From contig NZ_RJTN01000009.1 of the NCBI RefSeq assembly GCF_005497185.1, positions 92,588 through 156,587 of the forward strand: a stretch of 64,000 nt of DNA, written 5' to 3'. Every line of letters starts with the position of its first letter. The first letter of the stretch is position 1. The notes beneath the pieces are model-generated. The model was not told the DNA's origin, did no database searches, and saw nothing but the letters and a program-made list of their open reading frames with translations. A program made the position numbers and the translations under genes. Origin of the DNA: Pectobacterium polonicum (GTDB taxonomy: Bacteria; Pseudomonadota; Gammaproteobacteria; Enterobacterales; Enterobacteriaceae). Shown here one piece after another: positions 19,675 to 31,407 of this stretch.

Positions 19675-19758
19675 AATGACTTCCCGTTTCGTCAATGGCT
19701 GCAACTGCCCAATACACGTCATCCCGCCTGTTATCCGCTGGCCAGCTGGAAAATAAGC

Positions 19759-19807
19759 AAAAAAAAACCTGGATAAAAACGCGTGCTATACGCGGCTTTA
19801 TCCAGGT
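19759..19807 (-). terminator. Conditional terminator in the PTS leader
   Basis: The minus strand has ACCTGGATAAA pairing with TTTATCCAGGT around a GCGT/ACGC inner stem, followed by nine Ts. It overlaps the RAT site and lies before the PTS start codon. Confidence 0.9.
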
Positions 19808-19834
19808 CTCGCCCAGAATATTCTGGTGACGTCC
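19805..19834 (-). promoter_or_regulatory. RAT site, PTS leader
   Basis: A 30-nt minus-strand site starting GGACGTCACCAG and ending CTGGGCGAGACC. It aligns without gaps to the porin RAT and its last bases are the first bases of the terminator arm. Confidence 0.85.
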
Positions 19835-19857
19835 TTTGCCTGCTTTCTAACAAGTTA

Positions 19858-19904
19858 ATGCTAAGAAAGCTATCTCTCCGTTTTATTCTGTGAAAACTGT
19901 CACT
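19858..19904 (-). promoter_or_regulatory. CRP-like site and promoter of the PTS unit
   Basis: TGTGA-AAACTG-TCACT at 19889-19904 matches nine of ten CRP dyad positions. A possible -10 (TAGCAT, minus strand) lies at 19858-19863, placing the CRP centre about 45 bp before the start. The -10 choice is uncertain. Confidence 0.6.
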
Positions 19905-19965
19905 AAATTTCGTTTAATTAGCTAAAAACTTCTCAGGCTCTGCTCAAAAATTAGCAGGTGGATAG

Positions 19966-20000
19966 CGCTACCGATCTAACAACCCTGCACATCGGTAGCG
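19966..20000. repeat. Inverted repeat after the DUF305 gene
   Basis: Perfect 10-bp arms CGCTACCGAT/ATCGGTAGCG with a 15-nt loop, 29 bp beyond the DUF305 stop codon. It may act as that gene's terminator, although only a weak T-run follows. Nothing else is evident between 19905 and 20028. Confidence 0.45.
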
Positions 20001-20028
20001 TGGTTCGGACACGAATGGATAGTGCCGA

Positions 20029-20391
20029 TTAAGGCTTGCCCTGCTTCTTCAGCCAGGCTTCCATTTGGTCGATCTCCGGCTGCTGGGCTTTGATAATCTC
20101 TTCCGCCAGCTTACGCAATTCCGGGTCTTTACCGTATTGCAGTTCCGTTTTTGCCATATCAATCGCACCGCGGTGGTGCGCAATCATCCCTTTAGCAAAG
20201 GCAATATCAGGATCGCTGGACTGCATACCTTCCATCATCTCAGTATGCATCGCATCCATCCCTTGCGCATACGCCTGCTGGGAGGGCGACACATCGTTCG
20301 TTGTACCATGGCCGCTATGGGCGCTGTCGGCCGCCAGCGAGAAAAACGGCACCAGCAAGGTCGCCGTTAATAAAAAATGGACACTCTTCAT
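20029..20391 (-). CDS. DUF305-family secreted protein
   Basis: About 120 residues with a signal peptide (cleavage after SLA-AD) and one DUF305 four-helix domain containing the signature [13 protein letters not shown]. Relatives such as CopM bind metal ions in the periplasm through His and Met residues; several His/Met are present here ([17 protein letters not shown]). The start is taken at the second of two adjacent ATGs because GAGAGG then has normal spacing. No metal-resistance neighbours are seen. Confidence 0.85.
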   Translation of the reverse strand: MKSVHFLLTATLLVPFFSLAADSAHSGHGTTNDVSPSQQAYAQGMDAMHTEMMEGMQSSDPDIAFAKGMIAHHRGAIDMAKTELQYGKDPELRKLAEEIIKAQQPEIDQMEAWLKKQGKP

Positions 20392-20462
20392 CATCACCTC
20401 TCAATCAGTCACAGTGCTTTTTGAGGGTAGACGTTCCTGTAAGGGGAAGGTCAAGAAAAGAT

Positions 20463-21932
20463 TCAGGCTCCCTCGACCAGGCGTATGCAAACGCGGTTAC
20501 GTCCCTGCGCCTTCGCCTTATACAACTGCTCGTCCGCCAGACCGATCAGATCGTAAATATTGCCGCCTTCATACTGGGAAAAAATGGCAACACCAATGCT
20601 GGTCGTAAAATGGATTGCCCGGCCATCGGACAGCGTAAGCGCCGTGGATTCCGTAAGATGCCGCAGCGCTTCGGCCATCTCTTCAGACTGCTCAGCCGTC
20701 AGGTCATAAGCCGCAATCACGAACTCCTCACCACCCCAGCGGCAAAGAATGTCGTTCGGCCGAATAGTGGTGCTCAGCATACGGGCAAAGCTGGCGATCA
20801 GTTCATCACCGCAGGCGTGCCCATAGGTATCATTAACCTGCTTAAAATAATCGATATCCAGAAATAGCAGCGTTAATTGGCGCTTTTTCTTATTCATCAG
20901 CATGCCCTGCCTTCCGTTCAGCATACTGAGGAAAGCGCGGCGATTGAAGGTATTGGTCAGCGCATCCTTCAGGCTATTGCTTTCGATGATTTTAATCAGT
21001 CGCCGGTTCATCGAGACAAAATGAGAGACGCTTAACATCGCCATAATTAACATCGCGATATTCAGCCGCGCCGTGGTGAGAAACGAATTAATGTACGCTT
21101 CAGAATTTGAATTGATGAGGATACCGACTTGATTAATATAGAGATAATTCAGTATTACACCCGTTATCGCACAGAGTAACGACATCACAGGGAAAGAGTA
21201 GTTGAATGCACACAACGTGAGCGGAATAACGGACAGCGTAATCAGGCTGGCATCCAGAAAAAATAGGCTAACCAAGAGGAAAATAATAAAGACCAGGAAA
21301 GGAAAAAAATTTTCTCTGACGTGCTTAGGGCATAGCGGAATATTTCGCAGCACCCGCAGGATGTCTTTACCCCGCAGGAAAAAGAACGCGAGGATAATGC
21401 CGGTGCCCAGTTGCTCACTGAACCAGTCCATAAACTCGTCATAGCGGTTACCCGTATCGTAAACATAGGCATAAAAACCATATGCCACACCGGATGAGAA
21501 AGCGCCTAAAAACGTCGAAGCGAAAATAATATAGACGTAATATTTGCTAAATTTTTCAAATGTGGACCACTTTCCGGTAAACCGACACATCAGGCAAAAG
21601 GCACACCAGGCGGTCACTACAAAGACCATATTACACAAGCACAATAGCACCTTGGTTTTTAACGGTGAGTTATTGTCCATCAGTAACGCCGCCAACAGCA
21701 TCGCGGCATAACTCACCAAAAACCCCATACAGATAGAGAGCGTTTTAGCGTTTATCGTCCCTTTTCTGACCCTGAAGCTAACCATGAGACAAAAAACTAA
21801 AATATTCGCGGGCCAAAACAGCGATAACTCATCCAGCACGCGAAATCGAAATCCCATACAGCTCACGATTAGGGTGGTCAGAAATAAAAACGGCATGAAC
21901 TTTTTAGTTTTCAACATCAAATCGTTATTCAT
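20463..21932 (-). CDS. Membrane-bound diguanylate cyclase
   Basis: 489 residues. The N-terminal 300 hold about eight hydrophobic helices forming a MASE-like sensor, and the C-terminal 160 are a GGDEF domain with active-site motif GGEEF. RPND lies five residues before the motif, the product-inhibition I-site. It should make cyclic di-GMP from two GTP and be feedback inhibited. No EAL domain is present. The signal sensed by the membrane domain is unknown. Confidence 0.92.
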   Translation of the reverse strand: MNNDLMLKTKKFMPFLFLTTLIVSCMGFRFRVLDELSLFWPANILVFCLMVSFRVRKGTINAKTLSICMGFLVSYAAMLLAALLMDNNSPLKTKVLLCLCNMVFVVTAWCAFCLMCRFTGKWSTFEKFSKYYVYIIFASTFLGAFSSGVAYGFYAYVYDTGNRYDEFMDWFSEQLGTGIILAFFFLRGKDILRVLRNIPLCPKHVRENFFPFLVFIIFLLVSLFFLDASLITLSVIPLTLCAFNYSFPVMSLLCAITGVILNYLYINQVGILINSNSEAYINSFLTTARLNIAMLIMAMLSVSHFVSMNRRLIKIIESNSLKDALTNTFNRRAFLSMLNGRQGMLMNKKKRQLTLLFLDIDYFKQVNDTYGHACGDELIASFARMLSTTIRPNDILCRWGGEEFVIAAYDLTAEQSEEMAEALRHLTESTALTLSDGRAIHFTTSIGVAIFSQYEGGNIYDLIGLADEQLYKAKAQGRNRVCIRLVEGA

Positions 21933-22033
21933 CTGCCCTTTGCCGCCCGCTACCCGATAGGTCCACCCGCTTCATCTACGGGAGAATAGCATTAATCATT
22001 TCCCTACTCAGCACGATGCTTAAGGGAAAAAAT

Positions 22034-22087
22034 AAAAAAACCACCGGGCTGATGCACTGCTTGCTAGCAGCCCATCAGTCCGGTGGT
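22034..22087 (-). terminator. Intrinsic terminator of the Spy-like gene
   Basis: Minus strand: ACCACCGGACTGATG pairs with CATCAGCCCGGTGGT across an 18-nt inner loop, followed by seven Ts. Confidence 0.88.
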
Positions 22088-22133
22088 CTTGGGGCATTTA
22101 TTTCAGGTCTAGCGCGAATTCATAAATAATGCG

Positions 22134-22622
22134 TTATTCCGCAGGAGTTGGCTTGCCATCAGGTTTTGGCGGTTGAGTCAGCCGCTTTTCAAAGCTGTCG
22201 TTGTACTGTTTCTTCTGCTCTGGCGTCAGAACGTTGTAAATTTTGTTTTTGGTTTCCAGTCCATTAAGCATTCTGGCCTTGTGTGCAGCGTCAGCTTTAT
22301 CCAATTGCGCCTGCGCTTTTGCGGCATCAAACGTCTCTGATGCGACCAGGCTATGCATCTCACGACGATCGTCCTGCATCGCTTTATGCATTTTCTCGCG
22401 TGAATCTTTCATGATGTCTTTAATTTGCTGCTTCTGCGCTTCCGTCAAATTCAGCTCCTTAAACATCGCATCCGGCCCCATCATGCCACGGTGCTCACGA
22501 CCCTCTTTCATCATCATCTTGTGTTCTGATGCCGGGCCTTTCGGTGCGTCATTAGCATGCGCGAGGCCTGCCGCGCCCAATGCCAAAGAAGAAGCAACCA
22601 GCATTGCAGTGAGTTTACGCAT
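22134..22622 (-). CDS. Spy/CpxP-family periplasmic chaperone
   Basis: 162 residues with a signal peptide (cleavage near AHA-ND). The mature protein is highly charged and alpha-helical with the two family repeats LTEAQKQQIKDIM and LTPEQKKQYNDSF (LTxxQ motif). Spy proteins cradle unfolded periplasmic proteins without ATP and are induced by envelope stress. The His/Met-rich start (MMMKEGREHRGMMGPD) may bind metal. It is closer to Spy than to CpxP by size and motif pattern. Single-gene unit with its own terminator. Confidence 0.9.
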   Translation of the reverse strand: MRKLTAMLVASSLALGAAGLAHANDAPKGPASEHKMMMKEGREHRGMMGPDAMFKELNLTEAQKQQIKDIMKDSREKMHKAMQDDRREMHSLVASETFDAAKAQAQLDKADAAHKARMLNGLETKNKIYNVLTPEQKKQYNDSFEKRLTQPPKPDGKPTPAE

Positions 22623-22679
22623 ATTCTATTCCTCTCTCTGAATTAACTTATCGACGGCGAGTGCCGTGCTACGAGAGAA

Positions 22680-22731
22680 AGTATAGGCTCGACACCTTCA
22701 GTTAATTAGAGCAAGGGTAAATCTCTGCAAG
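22680..22731 (-). promoter_or_regulatory. Promoter of the Spy-like gene with a possible CpxR box
   Basis: A -10 hexamer TATACT on the minus strand at 22680-22685 has no good -35, which suggests activator dependence. GTAAA-TCTCT-GCAAG at 22717-22731 is a partial match to the CpxR box GTAAA-N5-GTAAA, centred about 50 bp before the likely start. The second half-site is weak. Confidence 0.35.
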
Positions 22732-22894
22732 TGTCAGCTCCACATTTGCGGCAATTGTGGAGAATGAGGAGGAATTGTGTAAGAAAGCGGAAGCATTGCG
22801 TTAACACCGCGCCGCGATATTGCTTTGCGACTCTACCCTTGATGCTTTTTTACAGCACCACGGGCTAAATAGCTGAAAAATACCGGCCGTGAAA

Positions 22895-23191
22895 TTATCG
22901 AAGCGAGCGCCTAAAGGCCGTGGCCTCTTGTGCCAACACATCAAGATGGGCATGAATGACTTTCATTTTCTGAATCAGCGGATTTCGCTCCGGCGAGCTA
23001 TCCATCGCGCTCAACTGCGCAGAGAGCCGTTCAATCTGCGTGCAAAGGTAAGCGTCACGCTCTCTCGCCTGAAGCAGTTGCTGATGAAGGGAGTGATGTT
23101 CCTGTCGCCACGTCTGCTGCTGACGCTGAACGCTTTGCTCTAACGCCCGAAGCGCGCTATCCAGCCGATATTCCAACTCTTCCACCCGCAT
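22895..23191 (-). CDS. Small coiled-coil protein of unknown function
   Basis: 98 residues, almost wholly charged alpha-helix with heptad pattern (VEELEYRLDSALRALEQSV, then long Gln/Arg/His runs). No signal peptide, membrane segment or catalytic motif. It looks like the small MbeD/MobD-like coiled-coil proteins, but that is a resemblance of composition only. The start MRVEELE has AAAGG eight bases upstream. Alone in its unit, upstream of and divergent from fadH. Confidence 0.7.
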   Translation of the reverse strand: MRVEELEYRLDSALRALEQSVQRQQQTWRQEHHSLHQQLLQARERDAYLCTQIERLSAQLSAMDSSPERNPLIQKMKVIHAHLDVLAQEATAFRRSLR

Positions 23192-23358
23192 AACGATACC
23201 TTTGCCCAATAAACCCGCGGATTATAATGTCACACGCCCCTGACAACAAACACTCCAGCACGCGATCCCTTGCCGACTCGTACTTCTCCCTACGATTAGC
23301 AATGACTTCACTCACAATAAACAAACATAAATTTCACAACTCACTCAATTACCGCTAG

Positions 23359-25461
<2,103 letters not shown>

Positions 25462-25463
25462 TT

Positions 25464-25590
<127 letters not shown>

Positions 25591-25602
25591 GACAAATTCA
25601 GC

Positions 25603-26742
25603 TTAGCGGGACGACCCCGTTTTCACCGCACGCAGCACGGCGAACTTGGTGTTGCTGGCAATGGTTTCACAGTTGCCGAACAGGCGCTTCAGCTTGTGGA
25701 AGTAATCCAGATGGCGATTGCCCACAATGCGTAGTTCACCACCAACCTGAAGGCAACGGCGGGCATCCATAAACATCTGCCAGGCGATTTCGTCCGTCAC
25801 CGCCTGCTGCTGGTGGAAAGGCGGGTTACACAGCACCGCCTGCAACGTATCGCGCCTAACACGGGACAATCCGTTGTTCACTGTGAAGCTACAGCGATCG
25901 ATATCCTGCGGACAGTTAACCTCAACGTTCATCTGGCTCGAGGCGACGGCCATGTAGGATTCGTCAAAGAAGCCGACGGTAGCCTCCGGGTTGGCTTTCA
26001 GTGCGGCCAGCCCAATGACACCGTTGCCACAGCCGAGATCGACGATCTTGCCGTCTATCTGTTCCGGCAAATGCTGCATAAAGAAACGTGCGCCGATATC
26101 CAACCCATTACGCGAATACACGTTAGCGTGGTTTTGAATGCGATAGCCGTAACCATCCAGCTCCCACTCAGTAGTAAGTGACTGCTCACTGACTTTGAGC
26201 TCCGCCCACTCACAGTGAACCAGACGCGCCTTTTTCCAGGCCAGCGAGGTTTTCGTCGGCCCCATCACGCGCTCAAACAATTGCAGCGTAGAGGTATGAA
26301 TATCCCGCGCCTTCGCCCCGGCAATAATACGCGTTTGCGGCGTGACGACCTTACGCAACATTCTCAACTGATGTTCCAGCAGCGCGATCGTTTTGGGTAT
26401 CTTCATTACCACCAGCGCGGGCGCATCGGGTAGCTCAGCCATGCTATCCAGCAGCGTTACCGCATTGGCATCATAGCCGTTCAGTTCCAGATTATGCCGC
26501 GTCGCCAGTTGGCTGAGATAAGAGTCGCTGATACTGACAGGTGATTGCGCCTGCAAGCCGCAGGCCAGCGCACCAAACGTATCGTTGAAAATCAGGCGCG
26601 GCCCCGGCGCGATCTCCATGCTAGCCAGCTCACGCAGCAGATATTCATCTGCGGCATCCCACGCCTGTAGCGCCGAGTTTTCAGCGACCTGAGGGTAACG
26701 CACCAACGTCAGGTTGCACGTTTCCAATTCGAGTTGGCTCAT
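25603..26742 (-). CDS. rlmG: 23S rRNA (guanine-1835-N2) methyltransferase RlmG
   Basis: Methylates G1835 of 23S rRNA using S-adenosylmethionine. 379 residues: an inactive N-terminal methyltransferase-like half and a catalytic C-terminal half with the SAM motif [15 protein letters not shown] and the NPPFH motif of N2-guanine methyltransferases. Normal length; convergent with fadH as in E. coli. Confidence 0.95.
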   Translation of the reverse strand: MSQLELETCNLTLVRYPQVAENSALQAWDAADEYLLRELASMEIAPGPRLIFNDTFGALACGLQAQSPVSISDSYLSQLATRHNLELNGYDANAVTLLDSMAELPDAPALVVMKIPKTIALLEHQLRMLRKVVTPQTRIIAGAKARDIHTSTLQLFERVMGPTKTSLAWKKARLVHCEWAELKVSEQSLTTEWELDGYGYRIQNHANVYSRNGLDIGARFFMQHLPEQIDGKIVDLGCGNGVIGLAALKANPEATVGFFDESYMAVASSQMNVEVNCPQDIDRCSFTVNNGLSRVRRDTLQAVLCNPPFHQQQAVTDEIAWQMFMDARRCLQVGGELRIVGNRHLDYFHKLKRLFGNCETIASNTKFAVLRAVKTGSSR

Positions 26743-26903
26743 TCGCCTCTCCTACATCATAAAATTTGCGCTGTTTATCCCTTAAAATAGCCCATCAGTA
26801 AATGCTTTTCTCTGCCAGAAAAGGAAATGATTGACGTTGCCTTGTCATTTCACCGTGATAATCTGCCTATTCATCACCGATGCCCTCAGGATACCAAACA
26901 TTT

Positions 26904-27902
26904 ATGATTCGCTTCGCTATTGTAGGCACCAGTTGGATCACCCGTCAGTTTGTTGATGCTGCCCATGAAACCGGCAAACTGAAGCTCACCGCCATCTATT
27001 CCCGAACGGCAGAAAAAGCACAGCCGTTTCAAGCCGATTACATGGTGGATACGCTCTTTGATTCACTGGACGCCATGGCGAAATCCGACCTTATCGACGC
27101 GGTGTATCTGGCCAGCCCTAACTCACTGCATTGCGAACAGGCGCTGCTTTTCCTGAGCCACGGCAAGCACGTCATCTGTGAAAAACCGCTGGCATCCAAC
27201 CGCCATGAAGTCGAACAAATGATCGCCTGTGCCAGAGAAAATCAGGTTGTGCTCTTTGAAGCGTTCAAAACCGCCAGCCTGCCTAACTTCGAGGTGATAC
27301 AGCAGGCACTGCCGAAAGTCGGCAGACTACGTAAAGTGGTGCTGAATTACTGCCAATATTCTTCACGCTACCCACGCTATCTGGCAGGCGAGAATCCGAA
27401 TACGTTCAACCCAGCGTTCTCCAACGGTTCCATTATGGATATCGGCTACTACTGCCTGGCCTTCGCCGTGGCCCTGTGGGGAGAACCATGCACCACGCAG
27501 GCTAGCGCGACGCTGCTGGAAAGCGGCGTAGATGCGCATGGCAGTATTACCCTGAATTACGGCGACTTCGATGTGACCATCATTCATTCCAAAGTCAGCC
27601 ACTCTGCCATCCCCAGTGAAATTCAGGGGGAAGACGGCTCGCTGGTGATTGAAAAGCTCTCCGAGTGCCATAACGTGAAATTCATCCCGCGCGAAGGCAA
27701 GCAGTTGGATCTCAGCCAGCCGCAGCATATCAATAGCATGCTGTACGAAGCCGAAGTCTTTGCCACGTTGGTGAACGACGGCGATATTAACCATGCGGAA
27801 TTGGCGCGCTCACGCACCGTCGCTGGGCTGCTGACAGAAATTCGCCGCCAAACCGGTGTCGTATTTCCAGCCGATGCCACAGCGCCGGGAAATGCCGAGT
27901 AA
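26904..27902 (+). CDS. ygjR: Gfo/Idh/MocA-family oxidoreductase YgjR
   Basis: 332 residues with an N-terminal NAD(P)-binding Rossmann domain (FAIVGTSWITRQFVDAA) and the conserved catalytic-region motif HVICEKPLASN, whose lysine is typical of Gfo/Idh/MocA enzymes. The C-terminal alpha/beta domain is complete. The substrate is unknown, probably a sugar or polyol derivative. The start MIRFAIVG is preferred to one eight codons upstream. It precedes the alx riboswitch, as in E. coli. Confidence 0.88.
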   Translation: MIRFAIVGTSWITRQFVDAAHETGKLKLTAIYSRTAEKAQPFQADYMVDTLFDSLDAMAKSDLIDAVYLASPNSLHCEQALLFLSHGKHVICEKPLASNRHEVEQMIACARENQVVLFEAFKTASLPNFEVIQQALPKVGRLRKVVLNYCQYSSRYPRYLAGENPNTFNPAFSNGSIMDIGYYCLAFAVALWGEPCTTQASATLLESGVDAHGSITLNYGDFDVTIIHSKVSHSAIPSEIQGEDGSLVIEKLSECHNVKFIPREGKQLDLSQPQHINSMLYEAEVFATLVNDGDINHAELARSRTVAGLLTEIRRQTGVVFPADATAPGNAE

Positions 27903-27954
27903 GACGGTGATAATTATTTGACCAAGATCATCTTTTCACCTATCTTCTGTCAGG

Positions 27955-28155
27955 CAAAGGGGAGTAACTTTTCCGCCAGCTAATCGTCATTACGATGCGT
28001 TTCGCATCCGGTTACTGGGCAACTTTGATGAAAAGCTTGATTCTTGATGAGACAGCTTCATTAACGTTGTAAGTGAGACCTTGCCGGAAGGCGAGGTGCA
28101 TTTGCAGCTTTAATCATGAGCGGCCAGCGTCCTTCCGATGTTGGCCGTTTTTGTT
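27955..28155 (+). ncRNA. yybP-ykoY (manganese) riboswitch upstream of alx
   Basis: The family's conserved parts are present: AAAGGGGAGTAAC at the 5' side and GAGACCTTGCCGGAAGGCGAGGTGC at the 3' side flanking variable stems (quoted in part as GACCTTGCCGG and GGCGAGGTGC). An intrinsic terminator hairpin, CGGCCA/TGGCCG with Ts, ends at about 28155 just before the alx RBS, so Mn(II) binding could control elongation. This leader in E. coli also responds to alkaline pH. Confidence 0.92.
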
Positions 28156-28174
28156 TCTATTTTAGGAGCTTGCT

Positions 28175-29128
28175 ATGCACACCATTGGCACACCCTGGTT
28201 ATGGGGCAGCTTCGCTGCCATTGTTATTGTGATGCTGGCCATCGACCTGCTCTATCAAGGGCGTAAAGGGTCGACGGTCATGACGTTCAAACAGGCTGCC
28301 GTCTGGTCTATCATCTGGGTCACACTCTCTCTGCTGTTCAACGCCGGTTTCTGGTGGTATCTGGACGGCACGTTGGGCCGCGACGTTGCCAACGCCCAGT
28401 CGCTGGCGTTCCTGACCGGTTATTTGATCGAGAAAGCCCTCGCCGTCGATAACGTCTTCGTCTGGTTGATGCTCTTCGGCTACTTCGCGGTTCCCCCACA
28501 ATACCAACGTCGCGTGCTGATTTACGGCGTGCTGGGTGCCATCGTTCTCAGAACGCTGATGGTGTTTGGCGGCAGTTGGCTGGTCACACAGTTCCAGTGG
28601 CTGCTCTATGTGTTTGGCGCGTTTCTGTTGTTCACCGGTCTTAAAATGGCGCTGGCTAAAGAGGGAGACGGGGCAATAGGCGATAAGCCGCTGGTGCGCT
28701 GGCTGCGTAGCCATCTGCGCATGACGGACAGCATCGAGAATGAACGGTTCTTCGTGCGCCGTAACGGTCTGCTGTATGCCACGCCGCTGTTTCTGGTGCT
28801 GATTATGGTTGAAATCAGCGACGTGATTTTCGCCGTTGACAGTATCCCAGCAATTTTCGCCGTCACGACCGATCCCTTCATTGTCCTAACGTCGAACCTG
28901 TTCGCAATTCTGGGCCTGCGTGCCATGTACTTCCTGCTGGCTGGCGTGGCTGAACGCTTCTCGTTGCTGAAATATGGTCTGGCCGTTATCCTGATTTTCA
29001 TCGGTATTAAGATGCTGCTCATCGATATCTTCCATATTCCGGTAGCCATTTCTCTGGGCGTCGTCGCCAGCATTCTGGTCATTACTATGCTGATCAACGT
29101 CTGGGTGAACAAACGCGCCGAGCGTTAA
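28175..29128 (+). CDS. alx: TerC-family membrane protein Alx
   Basis: 317 residues with about nine membrane helices and the acidic TerC-family motifs [11 protein letters not shown] and [14 protein letters not shown], which are likely metal-binding. Alx is implicated in manganese export or homeostasis and is induced at high pH. The Mn(II) riboswitch directly upstream agrees with that role. The gene is followed by its own terminator. Confidence 0.94.
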   Translation: MHTIGTPWLWGSFAAIVIVMLAIDLLYQGRKGSTVMTFKQAAVWSIIWVTLSLLFNAGFWWYLDGTLGRDVANAQSLAFLTGYLIEKALAVDNVFVWLMLFGYFAVPPQYQRRVLIYGVLGAIVLRTLMVFGGSWLVTQFQWLLYVFGAFLLFTGLKMALAKEGDGAIGDKPLVRWLRSHLRMTDSIENERFFVRRNGLLYATPLFLVLIMVEISDVIFAVDSIPAIFAVTTDPFIVLTSNLFAILGLRAMYFLLAGVAERFSLLKYGLAVILIFIGIKMLLIDIFHIPVAISLGVVASILVITMLINVWVNKRAER

Positions 29129-29141
29129 TCCTTTCCTTTAT

Positions 29142-29167
29142 CTCCGCACGGTTCCCGCCGTGCGGAG
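29142..29167 (+). terminator. Terminator of alx
   Basis: CTCCGCACGG pairs with CCGTGCGGAG around a TTCCCG loop, followed by ATCATTTTCC. Confidence 0.8.
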
Positions 29168-29200
29168 ATCATTTTCCTCATTTACTCATTTCTATACGCT

Positions 29201-29247
29201 GCGCAACGGCCGTAGGGTGACGGACAAGGATGTCCGTCATAAAAAAA
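29201..29247. repeat. Intergenic hairpin repeat, copy 2
   Basis: GCGCAACGGCCGTAGGGTG followed by the palindrome GACGGACA-AGGA-TGTCCGTC and ATAAAAAAA. First of two copies in tandem, with a 73-bp period, between alx and sstT. Confidence 0.75.
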
Positions 29248-29270
29248 CGTCGGGAACGTTTTTCAACGTC

Positions 29271-29320
29271 GCTTGCGACGGCCCGTAGGGTGACGGACAA
29301 GGATGTCCGTCATAAAAAAT
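29271..29320. repeat. Intergenic hairpin repeat, copy 3
   Basis: GCTTGCGACGGCCCGTAGGG, the same palindrome as copy 2 and CATAAAAAA. The segment joining copies 2 and 3 (ACGTCGGGAACGTTTTTCAA) aligns with the matching part of copy 1 at 10.75 kb. No coding frame of note lies between 29168 and 29468. Confidence 0.75.
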
Positions 29321-29468
29321 CACATCACCGCTTTTCTCAAAAATAAATTTTCATATACTGATACACGCAAACACATTTAGTTACGGAAAGAAAAAGCCAC
29401 CCGGCGCAGGCCAGAGGTGTCAGTCCGTGCACACAACCACTTAGCGGAACGGTTACGCCATCAAAATT

Positions 29469-30716
29469 ATGGAAACTCAACACTCTCGTTTTTTGCACTA
29501 CATTATTCGGGGCAGTCTGGTTCAGCAGATCCTTCTGGGGCTCGCGGCCGGTATTATTCTGGCTTCTCTGTCCACGCAGGCCGCGTTGGCCGCCGGTTTA
29601 TTGGGAACGCTGTTCGTCGGTGCCTTGAAAGCCGTCGCCCCCATTCTGGTACTGATGCTGGTCATGGCTTCTATCGCCAACCACCAGCAGGGGCAGAAAA
29701 CCAACATTCGCCCTGTCCTGTTTCTTTACCTCATCGGCACCTTCTCTGCGGCGCTGATTGCCGTCGTGCTAAGCGTTATTTTCCCTTCTACGCTGGCGCT
29801 CAACGCACAGGCAACTGACATCACACCGCCGTCGGGCATTGTCGAAGTGCTGGAAGGGCTGTTGATGAGCATCATCGCTAACCCGATTCACGCGCTGCTG
29901 AATGCGAACTATATCGGTATTCTGGTCTGGGCCGTGGGGCTGGGCATTGCGTTCCGTCACGGTTCGGACAGCACCAAGAGCATGATTAACGATGCCTCCA
30001 ATGCGGTTACCATGATTGTGCGCGTGGTGATTCGTTTCGCACCGCTGGGGATTTTCGGTCTGGTCGCCTCCACGCTGGCGGAAACGGGCTTTGGTGCACT
30101 GTGGGGCTATGCCCACCTGTTGATGGTGCTGATCGGCGGTATGTTGCTGGTCGCACTGGTGGTCAACCCGCTGATCGTCTACTGGAAGATTCGCAGCAAC
30201 CCTTATCCACTGGTACTGCGCTGCCTGCGTGAGAGCGGCGTGACCGCCTTCTTTACCCGCAGCTCCGCCGCCAACATTCCAGTGAATATGGAGCTGTGCC
30301 GCAAGCTGAATCTGGATGAAGACACCTACTCTGTCGCTATCCCACTGGGTGCCACTATCAATATGGCAGGCGCGGCGATTACCATCACGGTACTGACGCT
30401 GGCCGCCGCACATACGCTGGGCATTCAGATCGACGTGCCGACTGCGCTGCTGCTCAGCGTCGTGGCATCGCTGTGTGCCTGTGGCGCATCGGGCGTGGCG
30501 GGCGGCTCACTGTTGCTGATCCCGCTGGCGTGCAGCATGTTTGGTATTTCCAACGATATCGCTATGCAGGTGGTTGCGGTTGGTTTCATCATCGGCGTTT
30601 TGCAGGACTCGGCAGAAACTGCGGTGAACTCCTCAACGGACGTGATGTTCATCGCCGCCGTGTGTCACGCGGAAGATGCCAAACTGGCGGAAAAAGAGCG
30701 TTTGAATCTGCTGTAA
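29469..30716 (+). CDS. sstT: Serine/threonine:sodium symporter SstT
   Basis: 415 residues, a dicarboxylate/amino acid:cation symporter (DAACS) with about nine helices, re-entrant loops and the serine-rich motif [14 protein letters not shown], plus [10 protein letters not shown] for sodium and substrate. Takes up serine and threonine with sodium. Matches E. coli SstT along its length. The RBS is weak (no clear AGGAG within ten bases). Confidence 0.95.
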   Translation: METQHSRFLHYIIRGSLVQQILLGLAAGIILASLSTQAALAAGLLGTLFVGALKAVAPILVLMLVMASIANHQQGQKTNIRPVLFLYLIGTFSAALIAVVLSVIFPSTLALNAQATDITPPSGIVEVLEGLLMSIIANPIHALLNANYIGILVWAVGLGIAFRHGSDSTKSMINDASNAVTMIVRVVIRFAPLGIFGLVASTLAETGFGALWGYAHLLMVLIGGMLLVALVVNPLIVYWKIRSNPYPLVLRCLRESGVTAFFTRSSAANIPVNMELCRKLNLDEDTYSVAIPLGATINMAGAAITITVLTLAAAHTLGIQIDVPTALLLSVVASLCACGASGVAGGSLLLIPLACSMFGISNDIAMQVVAVGFIIGVLQDSAETAVNSSTDVMFIAAVCHAEDAKLAEKERLNLL

Positions 30717-30738
30717 TTGATTAGGGATTGATAATCAG

Positions 30739-30762
30739 GCCGCTCGCTTAAAAACGAGCGGC
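30739..30762. terminator. Bidirectional hairpin between sstT and ygjV
   Basis: GCCGCTCG/CGAGCGGC with an 8-nt A-rich loop between the convergent stop codons. The T-run is weak on the plus strand. Confidence 0.6.
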
Positions 30763-30788
30763 GTTAAAGTGACGAGAAACACCTGAAA

Positions 30789-31319
30789 TTATGCTTTCTT
30801 CTCTACGCTGAAAGGATCGATGCCGCGCTTCTGCATACGCCAGAAGCGGATGATGTTAAAGCCGTTCATCAGCAGGAAACTGCCTTCTATTAGCGATCCG
30901 CCAATCGATCCCAGCCAGATATTATGCGCAACCCAGCAAGCGGTTGAGCACCACATCACGCAGCGCGTCGTCAGCCCAGAAGTACGGAACAGCGCCCAGG
31001 TACTGGCGACCGTGCCTGCTATCGGCAGCAGTTCCATCGCATGCTTCATGCCTGATAAACCAAAGAGCAGCGTGAGTGAGATAAAGACAAACATCACAAG
31101 GATATTGTGTGTTTTGAGTGAAATGAGTGTACGTGCCGAGTTCAACAAGGCGCTGGCACCCGCCGCATTTGCCCCCATCAGGAAGAAATGCAGGCCAATG
31201 ACGGCGCTGTATGCCGAGAGCTGTATTTTGAATTTTTGATCGTTACGGTTGAAAAACATGGTGATGCCGACGACAAACGCCAGTACACCAACAGACTGGG
31301 CAATCCAATACTGTGTCAT
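30789..31319 (-). CDS. ygjV: Inner membrane protein YgjV
   Basis: 176 residues with about five hydrophobic helices, member of the YgjV/imp family of unknown function. Position between sstT and the uxa genes matches E. coli. No catalytic motif is seen. Confidence 0.85.
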   Translation of the reverse strand: MTQYWIAQSVGVLAFVVGITMFFNRNDQKFKIQLSAYSAVIGLHFFLMGANAAGASALLNSARTLISLKTHNILVMFVFISLTLLFGLSGMKHAMELLPIAGTVASTWALFRTSGLTTRCVMWCSTACWVAHNIWLGSIGGSLIEGSFLLMNGFNIIRFWRMQKRGIDPFSVEKKA

Positions 31320-31345
31320 GATCCCTGCCTCTAAAAGTTGTGGCG

Positions 31346-31382
31346 AAAAAAAACGGCGCCATTATAAAAATGAAACGCCGTT
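31346..31382 (-). terminator. Terminator of the uxaCBA unit
   Basis: On the minus strand AACGGCG pairs with CGCCGTT across a 17-nt AT-rich loop, followed by eight Ts. Placed 26 bp beyond the uxaA stop codon and before ygjV. Confidence 0.75.
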
Positions 31383-31407
31383 TTATTTTAATTGGAATGG
31401 ATAATAT

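Noticed and set aside
29417..29818. 133-codon frame overlapping the start of sstT
   Set aside because: Out of frame with sstT, low-complexity composition, and sstT is clearly the real gene.
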